Shown here one piece after another: positions 34,291 through 44,863 of a stretch of 64,000 bases of DNA (positions are counted from its first letter, which is position 1; each line of letters opens with the position of its first letter). A program made the position numbers and the translations under genes. Origin of the DNA: Vanrija pseudolonga (Eukaryota; Basidiomycota; Tremellomycetes; Trichosporonales; Trichosporonaceae). A model generated the notes under the pieces. The model was not told where the DNA came from and searched no databases. It saw nothing but the letters and a program-made list of their open reading frames with translations. The DNA lies in NCBI RefSeq assembly GCF_020906515.1, contig NC_085850.1:3224001-3288000 (forward strand), given 5' to 3'.

Positions 34291-34860
34291 CCCGGCGTCC
34301 TTGTTCTCTTCTTTCTTGACTCTTAATCTGTTGGGTTTGCACGCTAGTAGAGAGAAGCCGTCCACGTAGATGGTGATGAGGGCCCTGTCGGACTTGCTGC
34401 GCAAAGAAGGTCCACATCCGCCAATGCGACGGCGAGGGCGCGTGCCTCAGTGGTACGCTCAATGTTGAGCTGTACCTCACCCCGCCGACCGGCGCCGCCG
34501 TTAAGCCCGGCAAGGTCCTAATGCTCAAGACGGCTATCTATGGCCTCAAGCAGTCTGGCCACCGCCGGTGGCTGGAGCCTAGGACCGGCCTACTCGAACT
34601 TGGCTTTGAGGCCTGCGAGGACGACTGGGGCTTCTATCGCCGGAAAACAATGCAACTATCCTTCTCTCTACCAGGGTGCAAACGCCAACAGCCCGGGCCT
34701 CGGTCGGCTTCCGGAGTGCTCTTCGGGAGATCTACAGGGCTACAGGTACCCTTGTCGCCGAGGCAAAGTAAACGCCGACGTGCCTCTGCAGCAACAGACA
34801 CTCGTCGCCAGTCGTTCATTGACTGACGGCATGGGGGCAACCTGAAGCGAGCACCACGGC
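34290..34860. mobile_element. Ty1/copia retrotransposon remnant (reverse transcriptase fragments)
   Basis: The plus strand at about 34430-34650 shows similarity to the copia reverse transcriptase core, with a LKTAIYGLKQSG-type stretch and a following LLELGF block. A second short piece of the same domain lies just upstream on the opposite strand (about 34330-34400). The element is heavily fragmented and rearranged. No integrase, protease or terminal repeats are recognisable, so it looks old. It is treated as a fossil. Confidence 0.7.
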
Positions 34861-34905
34861 TAACACCTTTGTTATTGGTACGCAAGGAGATTCCCGTCTT
34901 AAGTT

Positions 34906-35157
34906 GAGGCTAAAGAATCACCCGCAGCAAGCTTATGAAACTTGAAGCCCGGTCGCAGAGGAGGTTGAGCCCTGCTGTTACTGGAGCAACCTGAGTCGCC
35001 GTTGGCCAGAAGCTGACGGCATGCGTGCTGCGACCACGCTGACCTGACGGGACTGGTTGCAAGCTGGGTAGAAGGGCTTAAACAATGCCCCGTAGCAAGC
35101 ATATGAAAGTTGAAGGCCGGTCGTAGAGGTGGGTGAACCTTGGCTGAACGACGCTGA
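34906..35157. repeat. Two diverged direct repeat copies of about 70 bp
   Basis: The segment 34906-34976 and the segment 35083-35157 align along their length (shared cores AGCAAGC, ATGAAA, TTGAAG, CCGGTCG, AGAGG). Identity is roughly 80 percent by eye, and the spacing about 177 bases. They lie just beyond the copia remnant and may belong to the same decayed element. Confidence 0.6.
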
Positions 35158-36040
35158 GGTTGACGGCATAGCGTTGCCGAGGTTGTCCTGTCGGTACAGA
35201 GCAAGGGCGTCCTTAACCACAAGCTTCACGACACATCCCTTTACATGCCCGCCTTCACAACAACCTTGTCGTTAACCAGTCAAATCGCCTCGTGACCACC
35301 TCGGAGTCCCATCACGACCCACCATTACAACTCACCCTCCTTGCGAAATGACCCAGCGGCCGCTTAAAGGGCATTAACTACGTCAAAAATGTCGTAAGTA
35401 GGGTGCCAAGCGACAATACACAACAAGCGGGAGCACTGATTGGCGCGAGTCACATGTTGGAGTGGCACACGCTGTGTCGTTAGGAGAAAGCCCGTCTGGC
35501 CGTCGAGGTCGAAGTCGAGGTCGAGTTGAAGGTCAAGGCGTTACGTTGCTGCGGGCATACCGCGGGAGGAGCACCAGAGCTGCATTAAACTGTGACCACT
35601 TCTGTCACGGTCATCACAGGCGCTTCGTAAAGTGGCCGTGGGGCTCGTCCTCAGGACAAGACCAGCGGCAGACACTGCGCGCCAGCTGACCATCACTGCC
35701 AAAACACTGCCACCCTCGTCGTTGAGTCGAGGATTGCCCTTGAGACCAAGCGAGCTGCTGAGACCGGCCACTGGTTGCCTCAGCCCAACTTGCAGACCTG
35801 GAGATTCCGTCCTAGCCATGACCGAGCGTCATGGAACGCAAGTCAGGCCTCATGACATCTCGGCTCGCCCCCCCCCCCCCCTGCCTGAAACATGTCCCTC
35901 GACGTTCGGGCAAGACAAGACGGCCACCACCGCCGGCCCTCGTCGCTGAGTCGAGCCCCTCCTTCGTCCCGTCCTCCCTGCAGCTAACGTACCAAGTGGC
36001 CGACCGAACAGCGTCATCGGGCTAGGCATGCACTGCAATT
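35158..36040. other. Degenerate gene-free stretch, possible retroelement debris
   Basis: A simple GAGGTCGAAGTCGAGGTCG run sits near 35504-35530. A Cys/His-containing stretch at 35540-35640 vaguely recalls retroelement zinc knuckles, and there is a run of about 14 C residues near 35868-35881. CCTCGTCG(T/C)TGAGTCGAG occurs twice (near 35712 and 35937). No intact gene is seen. It is regarded as old debris, with low certainty. Confidence 0.35.
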
Positions 36041-36446
36041 TTAACCGGATCGCCCGAGTGACAACAAGCTTTACGAGGTAGTGTCACAGTAACGTAATGA
36101 CCGTCCTTAGGCATCATGTGCCACACTCACGTTCCGCCATGAGGAACGCCGACCGAAGGGCAAGAAGGTTCTATTCGACGTGCCTCGATCGACTTGCGGC
36201 AGTAGTCAAGAGCTTGGTCCGAGTAGTCAAGGTGGGCTGGTGGATGTGGCATTACCTGCGGTAGTGGGGTGAGGTGGGGCCATGGTGCTGGGATGGGATG
36301 TGGGCGACGACAGCGCCTCTGCCAAGGGCATGTCCTCCTCGCGGCCTTTCTGCGTCTTGAGGCAAATAGGTCGTCGCGTCTAGGAGACAAGATGAGGCAT
36401 AAAAGACGCGCGGGGGACTCAATCCACCTCCCCATCCCAACACGCC
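36041..36446. other. Promoter region of the DUF1996 gene
   Basis: A TATA-like ATAAAAG lies at 36399-36405, 42-48 bases before the ATG at 36447. The remainder shows no other feature. Confidence 0.45.
36399..36405 (+). promoter_or_regulatory. TATA-like element of the DUF1996 gene
   Basis: ATAAAAG in the context GGCATAAAAGACG, at a distance from the start codon that suits a TATA box. It is a motif match only. Confidence 0.35.
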
Positions 36447-37836
36447 ATGCTCCTCTGGTCCATCCTCGCCATCATGGCCGCCACCCCGGCGGTGGTGGTG
36501 GCCCAACAGGGCCAGTTTGCCATCCCCCTCACCGGTCTGCTGAACCAGCGCATCGACCCGATCGTCGACCCTGACAACACCAAGGACATTGGTCACCTTC
36601 ACACCATCTTCGGTGCCAACAACTTTGGCACCAAGCTCAACACGTTTGCCCAGATGCAAAAGGCGACATGTACCACTGCCGCCACGCAGGCCGACAAGTC
36701 CAACTACTGGATTCCGTCCCTCATGTTCGTCAACCCAGACGGGACGTACGAACCCACGTGGCTCCAGGGCGCCCGCGCATACTACATGGTCCAGAACCTT
36801 ACCATGACTGAGCCGTTCCCCGAAGGCCTGCGCATGATTTCGGGCACCGCCACCTCGCGCACCGTCGGCCGCGAGCTCAGGACCAACGGCATCCATATCG
36901 AGTCTGAGATTTACAGCGGCGCCAACAAGGGCAACAAGGCCTTGGGGTTCAACTTGCCCAACCCCAAATATGATAACCGCCCCCCGCCCGATCAGATCAG
37001 GCTCAAGATCCAGTTCCCTGGCTGCGGAAACGGCCAGCTCGACTCGACTGACCACTTCTCGCACATGACGTGGCCGCTCAACAGCAACAACCAGTGGGAT
37101 GCTCAGTTTGGCATCAAGTGTCCTCCGAGTAAGTCGAGTCCCTGTAATCTGTCTCTGACATAAAGCGCACCCGAAGAGGTTCCCCACCCTCCAGCTCGAG
37201 GTCTACTGGGCCCTGTACACTGGGCAGAGGTCGAGGTGGCGCAACGGCGCCAACGACATCAACGTCGCCTTTGCGAACGGCGATACTTTCGGCGGCTCGC
37301 TCCACGCCGACTTTGTCAACGGGTGGAACACCAACGTGTTCCGTGATGCCATCAAGTCGACGGTCTGCCTTAACAGCGACGCGACGAACGAGAACTGTCC
37401 CGCGTTCAAGCCGACTGTGAACTACGACACGGCGAAGAAGTGCCGCTACGCTGGCATGGTGCTGGACGAGAACTCGGACGTGGGCCTTGGCTACTACAAG
37501 CCGCTGAAGAACCTCCCCGGGTGCAACCCCCGCTGGGACGAGTCGGGCGGCAGCACCAAGCCGACCGCCTGCCCTGCCGGGTACGTCAAGCCCGGATGGA
37601 CGTGGCCCAACGTCGCGTATGGGAACTGGAACTGGCCCCTCGCGGTCGACTTCCCCAACGCCCCGAGTGGTAAGCCGTCCGACTCTTGGCTCTCCCAGTT
37701 CGCCGCGACGCTCGGTGAGCGTTTCGTGGCGTGGGGCTCTGTTGCCAGCACCCCCGGCGGCACGAGCGAGGATGTCAAGAACAACAAGAACCTCGCCACT
37801 GCGCCGAACAAGGTTCAGCAAGTTGTTGGCCTTTAA
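36447..37836 (+). CDS. Secreted DUF1996 domain protein
   Basis: Two exons (intron 37129-37165) encode 450 residues. Residues 1-19 form a signal peptide (WSILAIMAATPAVVVA). The body is one DUF1996 domain: RIDPIVDPDN...GHLHTIFGANNFG at the start, then WIPSLMF, MISGTA, IQFPGCGNG, DHFSHMTW, CPPTHPKRFPTLQLEVYW and LHADFVNGW. Many paired cysteines fit an extracellular protein. The domain is common in fungal secreted and wall proteins, sometimes with WSC modules (absent here); its function is unknown. The intron carries CTGACATAAAG at its 3' end. Confidence 0.87.
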
Positions 37837-38098
37837 GTATTTCCGTTTTGAGATATAAGCCGCTGGACACTGGCGAGCCCATGTGTTAAATGTAGCCTAT
37901 ACACGATGCATTGCTTGGCCGAGATTTGTTGCAGGTGCCACATTTAAGCGGTCTTCACCCACGCGAGTGCCACGAGTTCGCCGGTTCGCCACTAGTCACG
38001 TGACGGCCGATCAAGATTGAGATTTCTGTTGCACTCTCTGAAATCTGAACGACCTCCACCACAACATCTACAACTGCACATCATACCCCACACGCACC
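37837..38098. other. Short intergenic spacer
   Basis: This holds the 3' flank of the DUF1996 gene and the promoter of DBP4. The last 55 bases form an AC-rich leader (CCACCACAACATCTACAACTG-like, about 38055-38080). Confidence 0.4.
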
Positions 38099-40725
38099 AT
38101 GGCTTTCCAGGAGGGACAGCCCTCGTCGTCTAAAGGCGCGGGAAGGCCCAAGGGCAAGGGAAAGGGCCCGCAGAAGCCTCTCGTCAAGAAGAACGACGCC
38201 AAGAGGTCGCGCAACAACCAGGAGCTCGCCGACCTCCAGAAGCGCATCAAGGAATATGTGAGTTGGCCAGAGTCGGGACGCCGAACTGACAAGCAGGAGC
38301 CGCCAGCAGAGCTCACACTCTTCTCCCAACTCCCCCTCTCGAGCCGCACGCTGCGAGGTGAGCTCCAGAGCGGCCTCAGAGCTGACCCCAGGCCTGAAAC
38401 ACAGCCACTTCCTCAACCCGACCGCGATCCAGGCTCAGTCGATCCCCGAGTCGCTGCGCGGACGCGACCTCCTCGGCTCGGCACGTACAGGATCAGGGAA
38501 GACGCTCGCGTTCCTCATCCCTCTCCTGGAACGACTGTACCTCCAGCGCTGGGGCCCGATGGACGGCCTCGGCGCCGTCGTCATCTCGCCGACGCGTGAG
38601 CTCGCCGTGCAGACGTTCAACGCCCTCAGGGATATCGGCCGCTTCCACACCTTTTCGGCTGGTCTTGTCATCGGCGGCAAGCCGCTCAAAGAGGAGCGCG
38701 ACCGTCTCTCGCGCATGAACATCCTCATTGCGACGCCCGGTCGCCTGCTCCAGCACCTCGACAGCACTGTTGGTTTCGAAAGTGCTGGCGTCAAGCTGCT
38801 TGGTGAGTTAGCTAGCAACCAGATGGCCGAGCTAACATTCAGTCCTTGACGAGGCGGATCGCCTCCTCGACATGGGTTTCCTCCCCGCGCTCCGCGCCAT
38901 CATCCAGCACTTCTCGCCATCGGAGACCGCCCGCGCCGACCGCCAGACTCTCCTCTTCTCCGCTACTCAGTCCAAGGACCTCGCCGCCCTCGCCAAGCTC
39001 TCGCTCCACGACCCACTGTACATCAACACCAACAAGCCGGGAGAGGAGGGCGTTATGCCCGCCAACCTCGAGCAGTACTACTCGGTCGTGCCTCTTGAGC
39101 GCAAGCTCGACGCGCTGTGGGGCTTCATTAAGAGCCATCTCAAGATGAAGGGCGTCGTGTTCGTCACTTCCGGCAAACAGGTCCGCTTCATCTTTGAGAC
39201 CTTCCGCCGCCTGCACCCCGGTCTTCCTCTCATGCACCTCCATGGCAAGCAGAAGCAGCCGACCCGCATGGCCATCTTCGAGAAGTTCTCGTCCTCCAAC
39301 TCGGCCCTGCTCATCTGTACCGACATTGCCGCACGAGGTCTCGACTTCCCCGCTGTCGACTGGGTCGTCCAGCTCGACTGCCCCGACGACGTCGACTCGT
39401 ACATCCACCGTGTGGGCCGTACCGCCCGCTACCAGAGTGAGGGTAAGGGCTTGTGCTTCCTCCTCCCGAGCGAGGAGGAGGGTATGAAGGCCCGCTGGGC
39501 TGAGAAGGGCATCGACGTCAAGATGATCAAGATCAAGGAGAGCAAGATGGGCAAGCTCGACCAGCAGATGCAGAGCTTCTGCTTCAAGGAGCCTGAAATC
39601 AAGTACCTTGGACAGAGGGCCTTCATCTCCTACATGCGCTCGGTTCACATCCAGAAGGACAAGAGCATCTTCAAGCTGTCCGAACTACCAGCCGAGAAGT
39701 ACGCCGCCAGCATGGGTCTTCCTGGTGCTCCTCAGATCAAGCTCCTCGACCAGGGCAAGAAGGTCAAGGAGCGCGGTGGTCCCAAGAAGGACGACGATGA
39801 GGAGGGCCCGACGGTTGTTCACCAGAAGCTCGCCCCATTGAGTGACGAAGAGGATGAGGATGATGACGATGAGGATGATGATGACGAGGAGTCGGAGGAC
39901 GAGGAGAGCGACGAGGACGACGACGAGGCCGCGTCTGGCTCTGGCTCCGACTCCGAGTCTGAAGACCTCCCCGTTCGCTCTGCACCCCAAGTCCGAACAA
40001 AGTACGACCGCATGTTCGAGCGCAAGAACCAGGACATTCTCACGGATCACTACTCGAAGGTTGTGGCGCACGACGACGACCTGCTGGCTGCCGGAGCGGA
40101 CGACGACGACGATGTGTTCACACTGGCCCGTCGTGACCACGACATTGACGACGACGAGGCCGCCGACCTCGGCATCAGCGAAGCCTTGGCCGACCCTTCC
40201 AAGGCCAAGCCGCTCATCACTTCAGACGACCTGTCAAAGCGCAAGCTGAAAGCCGCGGCCACGCGAACCGGCCAGCTCAAGAACCGACCTGCACCCACCA
40301 AGGTCGTGTTCGGCGAGGACGGCGAGGCGCGGGATATCTACGAGAAGGGTATCGAGGCCGAGCAGGCCGCGGCTGCGACGCGTGATGGCTACCTGGCGGA
40401 GGAGCGCGAGCGGATGGCTGCTGCCGACATTGTCGACCGAGAGGTGGCAAGGGAGAAGCGCCGCGAGAAGAAGAGGAAACGCAAGGAGCGCGAGCGCGAG
40501 CTCGAGGGCGCGTACTCGGACGACGAGGGTGGCGCTGTCGCGTTCATTGGCGGCGCCAGTGGCGACGAGGAGCCGTACGAGGGCTACACCGGCTACACGG
40601 GAGAGGGCATTGGCTCTGAATCCCCCGAGCCTGAGCCTACGCGCCCTGCGAAGAAGAAGCGCGACGCGGCTCCTGCCCTCGAGGATGAGGAGGAGTTGGC
40701 GCTCCGGTTGTTGCGTGGCGAGTAG
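38099..40725 (+). CDS. DBP4: ATP-dependent RNA helicase Dbp4 (Hca4)
   Basis: Four exons (introns 38258-38296, 38358-38391, 38803-38842) encode 837 residues. All DEAD-box motifs are present: the Q motif [19 protein letters not shown], motif [27 protein letters not shown] in [19 protein letters not shown] and HRVGRTAR. The C-terminal 330 residues are lysine-rich with a long Asp/Glu/Ser tract (about 485-530) and another charged segment, the usual Dbp4 layout. The protein works in the nucleolus, releasing U14 snoRNA during 18S rRNA processing. Introns cluster in the first 750 bases. Confidence 0.95.
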
Positions 40726-41454
40726 ACTTGTGTCAGGGGTACTGTGATGCATCATGTAAACGGACGTCACGACTAACGGTCAACATCGGAGGACGAATAT
40801 AATCAGCTTTTGTAATGGCCAGTCCAGCCCATGCTATGCCGACTCGCTCAATTGTCATCCCCTGCATGACAATGTCATGCATGGCAGCTCCAGCGAGGTG
40901 ATGACCGACTGAGCGGGTAGTGCACATCCTTGCGGGTCGCGAGGTGCATGGTGTGCATCGGGCCGGATATGGGTGCAGTGCGAGCGGGCAGCAAGCTGTA
41001 GCTGAGCGAGCGACCGGGGTGCGCTGCGGTGCGCTCGTCGCCTGTGCCCGTACCAGCCCAGGTCGTCGGTGCTTTCGTTTGGCGTGGCGGAGAACAGGAC
41101 AGGGGTTAGTTGCAGGTGAGGAGGACTCGAATCGCGCTCAGTAAGTGCTCGCGCGTTGCCTCAATCATCCAGGTGGCTCGGCTTGCTGGTGCCACCGCCA
41201 CTGCGCCTATTATGGGGCACCCACCCAGGGTCGGCCTCGGCGACGGCCGTAGAGCGGTGTGGGGGTGGCTCCCGCTGCCTGTTGCACTCTGCCATGGATA
41301 CATACAAGTCTTGTCTGTTTCGATCTACATTCAGGCGCTGGCTGGGCGTAGCCTCGCGCGGTGTGCTGCGTAGGCTTGCGGGTGGGTTATGGCCCTTTGG
41401 GTTGGTTGGTGCTGCGTACTGGTGTGCTGGCTGGCACGCCAAGCGGCGGGTTGA
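40726..41454. other. Convergent intergenic region
   Basis: This region contains the 3' end of DBP4 and the 3' flank of the small orphan gene on the minus strand. A CATGACAATGTCATG palindrome-like stretch occurs at about 40864-40878. Nothing coding is supported. Confidence 0.45.
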
Positions 41455-41857
41455 TTCTGTATCGCGTCAGCTATGGTCTGCCCATCACTGCCCCGCACAA
41501 CTCACACTCGCGCACGTCCTGGAACCACCAGCCCTCCTTCTTGTCAGTCGGGCTCCTGCCCAGCTGGGCCGTGGTCGTCTCGGGACTCTCGGCGGGCGCG
41601 TTGGCCTTGGTCTTGACCGACACGGCCTTTGGCTCCTGCTGTTGCTTGGCGGCGGCGGCTTTGGCGGCCTGCCCCTTCATCGGCACAGCCTGCACGTCGT
41701 CGCTCTCGTCGTCGTCGTCGTCGTCCTCGAACGCCTCCTCGACGACGAGGTTGGCCGCGGCGACCTTGGCGCCGGGCACGACGGGCTTGGCGGCCGTGTC
41801 GAACAGCGCGTAGCTGTTCGAGAAGGACTGCCTGCGGACGGGCTGGATCTGGGCCAT
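41455..41857 (-). CDS. Small acidic orphan protein
   Basis: Not recognised. The model uses one intron (41457-41505; GTGAGT donor, GCTGACG branch, ACAG acceptor) and gives 117 residues ending KKEGWWFQDVRE. The TAA stop is formed across the splice. Without splicing it would read to the TAG at 41471 and give 128 residues. It has a basic start (MAQIQPVRRQSFSNSYALFD), an acidic run EEAFEDDDDDDESDD around residue 45, then a Lys/Ala/Gln-rich middle. No signal peptide or membrane segment is seen. The start codon is directly preceded by a (CACACC)n repeat. Acidic, low-complexity composition means coding status is likely but not certain. Confidence 0.5.
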
Positions 41858-41935
41858 TGTGTGGGTGTGGGTGTGGGTGTGGGTGTGGGTGTGGGTGTGG
41901 GTGTGGGTGTGGGTGTGGGTGGTTGGGTTGGGGTT
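41858..41935. repeat. GTGTGG hexamer microsatellite in a 5' leader
   Basis: About ten tandem GTGTGG units (CACACC on the gene strand), then a looser GGTTGGGG tail. The array touches the start codon at 41857, so it sits in the 5' leader or core promoter of the small orphan gene. Confidence 0.9.
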
Positions 41936-42444
41936 GGGGTTGCTCGAGGTGGACTGGGCTATTATAATCGCGCAGTGGGCGACAGTGCAATGCCAAGAGC
42001 GCGCTCCATTGCTGTAGCAGGCGTCGTCACTGACGCTGATGCAGCCCCCCCATCCCATCATCCCATTGTGAATGGTGGGTTGGGATCAAGAGGTCACGGG
42101 GCCAAGAGACCGCCGCCACTGTCGGGACCCCACGCCAGGGCGGCATCCTTCGGCTTACGAGACGCATTGCCGGCCCGAGTCGAGACCCGACGGAATCTGA
42201 CTTCTTGTTGTTGTCGTCACAGTCGCCTGCGAGCCTATTGCTGTTGTGAACAAGCTCACCTCCATCTCTACCGACAGCCCCTGCCTGCTCCTACTCGTAC
42301 AAACAGCCTACTGACAGAGCACAGAGGCCCCTCAATCCCATCCTGTAGTCGCCCTCCACCGTCGAATGCTCACAGCTCACTCACACCGTCAACCTCACCG
42401 GCTTCAACCCGCCCAGCTCCTCCCCACTTCCCACTCCCCACTCC
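41936..42444. other. Intergenic region between orphan gene and Ras-like gene
   Basis: Promoter of the small orphan gene on its left and 3' flank of the Ras-like gene on its right. No feature beyond a CTCACTCACAC-type simple stretch near 42372. Confidence 0.4.
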
Positions 42445-43661
42445 CTACAATATCACACACTTCCGGCTCCCATGGTTCGTCGTGCTATGTCGAGACATGT
42501 GCCGCTTCCGCACGCCGTGCTGCCGTATCTGGCGCACAATCTCCGCAAACGCTGGCAAGATGCCGATGTTGTCGCGCTGGCGGCGTCAGCGACACTCCTC
42601 ATCGCCCACCCACCGCCGACGTCTCAAAGTACGGGCAGCCCGACTCGATAGCCAGCGCCTCGGCCGTCTGCGGCGCCACCTCCCGCTCGTCGACCAGGTC
42701 GGCCTTGTCTCCTCGTCAGCCTTGCCTCGCTCCTCACTCACTCCCAATGATGACCATGGGAATCGTCTGCGCGTGCACTGGGTTCTTGATCCGCCGGATG
42801 CTCTCCCTCACCCCTCTGACCTCGTTGATTGTCTCCTTCTGGATGAGCCTGCCAGAAGATCAAATGTCAATCGGCTGGTTCGCCTCTTTTGCGCTCCCGG
42901 ACCGCCCTGCCCGTGCGTGCGTGCGGCTGCTCACGAGAAGACGAGGATAAAGCCGTCCGAATCACGAATGAACAGGTCGTTCAAGGACAGATATTGGTCG
43001 ATGCCAGCTGATGGTGTGAGCGGTGATGGTGGGGTAGGCGTGGCCGCCTCAATGGTATAGCCGGGAGGAGGACCGGCCGCCCGCCAAATACGCGTCGCCT
43101 TGCTTGGCGGATAGCAGTGGCCAAGCTGCCTCGGGAGGGCCGCCGACGCAGCACGCTCGAGCCGGACGAGGCAGCAGCTGCTCGACGCCGTGATATCCGG
43201 ATGTCTCCGCCGCTTAGAGGACATCGAACCGGCGAAGCAAGGGAGCTCGTCACGTCGAGCAGCACCACATGGCGGCCATTGAAGCATCGCGCGCCCACTC
43301 ACCAGTGTCGAGAATCTCAAGGAGGCACGGTGTGCCGTCGACTTCAAACTGCCGCCGATCTGGGGGTGAGCTCGGTGGTCGCCGAAGGGCACCACGCCGA
43401 CGCAACGCACAAGAGTCTTCGACTGCACGCGGGTATGCGCAGCGATAACGAGAAGCAAGAAGCGTCAGCTGCGCGTGCGAGCTATTATCGGCACCCGGTC
43501 AGACTCACTCGTGGGGTCGTACATCTCGAGGTACTCGCCGTTGATGAACCGGATCGTGACGGCCGACTTTCCCACTCCGCCGGAGCCCATCACTGCTGCC
43601 TGGGTGTTGTGAGCGGTGTGTGTCCACGGCGACGTGGCCGACTCACTCTGTATACTCGCAT
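42445..43661 (-). CDS. Rap/Rsr1-like Ras-family GTPase
   Basis: Eight exons with introns 43600-43646, 43424-43508, 43360-43411, 43008-43302, 42849-42934, 42709-42741 and 42577-42613 encode 193 residues. The P-loop is GSGGVGKS (10-17), the form typical of Rap/Rsr1. Switch I is YDPTIEDSYRRQ, switch II DTAGIDQY, the base-binding motifs GNKADL (about 118-123) and ETSA (147-150), and the tail ends in the CaaX box CVIL, predicting geranylgeranylation and membrane attachment. Residue 61, Gln in Ras and Thr in Rap1, is Ile here. Exon 3 is only 12 nt. Relatives set polarity and bud or hyphal growth. It could be an Rsr1/Bud1 orthologue or a separate basidiomycete Ras. Confidence 0.85.
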
Positions 43662-44863
43662 GGTTATGATGCAGTGGGGCCTCTATCTTGTCATTTACAG
43701 TGGAGTTTGGAGTGATTGTGTAATGTGCTGGTGCTGGTGCAGCAGGCGTTTGTGGTTGTGCGCGATCGCTGCTGGTGGTGGTATCGGCCGGATTGGATTC
43801 AACGTTACAAGCAGCTTTTGGCGAGGTCGACAGTCGTCTAGTGCACTGTAGAGCGCGAACGGCAGGGGACCAGGCGTCGAGCGCGCGAGCTGCTGATCGT
43901 CGGGCCAAGGGGTAACGACGGGGGGTGCGGGGGTTGCGAGTCGTGACGACGATTTGCAGTGCGCGTCGATGCGTGTACGTGGAGCGCTCAAACGTGAGCT
44001 TTGCGCGTTGAGGCCGATGAGCTGCGAAGTTGGAGAGCGTGCGTGCAAGTAAAGAACAAGTCAACGATCAGTGCTGCTGGCGTCGAGCAGAAGAGCAGAG
44101 TTGGCCCGTCGGCCGGGCTGCGAGCACCAGTCTGCGGCGGCGGCACCGGGCACCCAGCCAGCAGCAATGGTGTGATGACAGTCTGCTGCTGCTGTTGTCC
44201 GCACTGGCCTCCCTCATTGTCGTCGCCCTTAGTCGGCGCATGATGCTGCTGCTGACCACCGGGTTGTTTGCTCGGAGAGAGCGGCGCGGCGCAAGCCTCC
44301 TGCGACCGTGCGGCGTCGACCCTCGACGCGGTCGCAGCAGAGGCGTTGGCGCTCGCTGGCAGTAGCAGCAGCACGCCAGGCGCCAGGCGCCGCCGCCGCC
44401 ACAAGCCCACAAAGCTGCGCGCACATGGCAGCCAGCCAGCCATGCATTCATAGGAGGTTCGTGCTGCAGTACCACCCAGCCGACAGACACGTCATGGAGG
44501 TCGATGTCGCCGTCGCCGCCGTCGTCGTCGCCACAATCTTATCACGTCGTCGTCGTCGGCATGCATCGCCACGTCGCAGTGACGCTGTCGTGTCGCTTGC
44601 AGCCCAGCCAGCGCTTGTTTCGCGCCACTCGTCCGCCTGCCCCACTGAAATCGCGGGGCCCTGAAGGCCGACGACGAGGTTTATTTGGTCCTTGGGGCCG
44701 TCAGACGACGACACAATTCATCTTGTCTTGTCTTGCTCCACTCCACCCCCACCTCACTCGGCATCGAGCCTACGCTGCACACCGCGCGCACATCGTCGCA
44801 TCGCAGCAGTAGAGCTCGTACACCTCTTGCCGAGCGGCTGCTCACCCACTCCACCAACCAACC
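43662..44863. other. Divergent promoter between Ras-like and acyltransferase genes
   Basis: This is 1.2 kb without a supported gene. It has GTCGTCGTCG and GCAGCAGCA simple repeats (about 44330-44570) and GC-rich text whose open frames are repetitive in composition. It probably contains both promoters. Confidence 0.5.

Noticed and set aside
33562-34326. A 254-codon open frame on the plus strand
   Set aside because: Residue composition is irregular, there is no domain, and codon use differs from neighbouring genes.
34290-36040. Centromere candidate
   Set aside because: The stretch is under 3 kb with few element fragments, far smaller than the retroelement-rich centromeres of related yeasts.
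41858-41935. Possible internal telomere repeat
   Set aside because: GTGTGG differs from TTAGGG-type fungal telomere units and sits at a promoter, so it is a microsatellite.
41156-43060. A 634-codon open frame on the plus strand
   Set aside because: It runs opposite the Ras-like gene and the orphan gene and reads the hexamer array as Gly-Val repeats. The minus-strand models have domains and consistent splicing.
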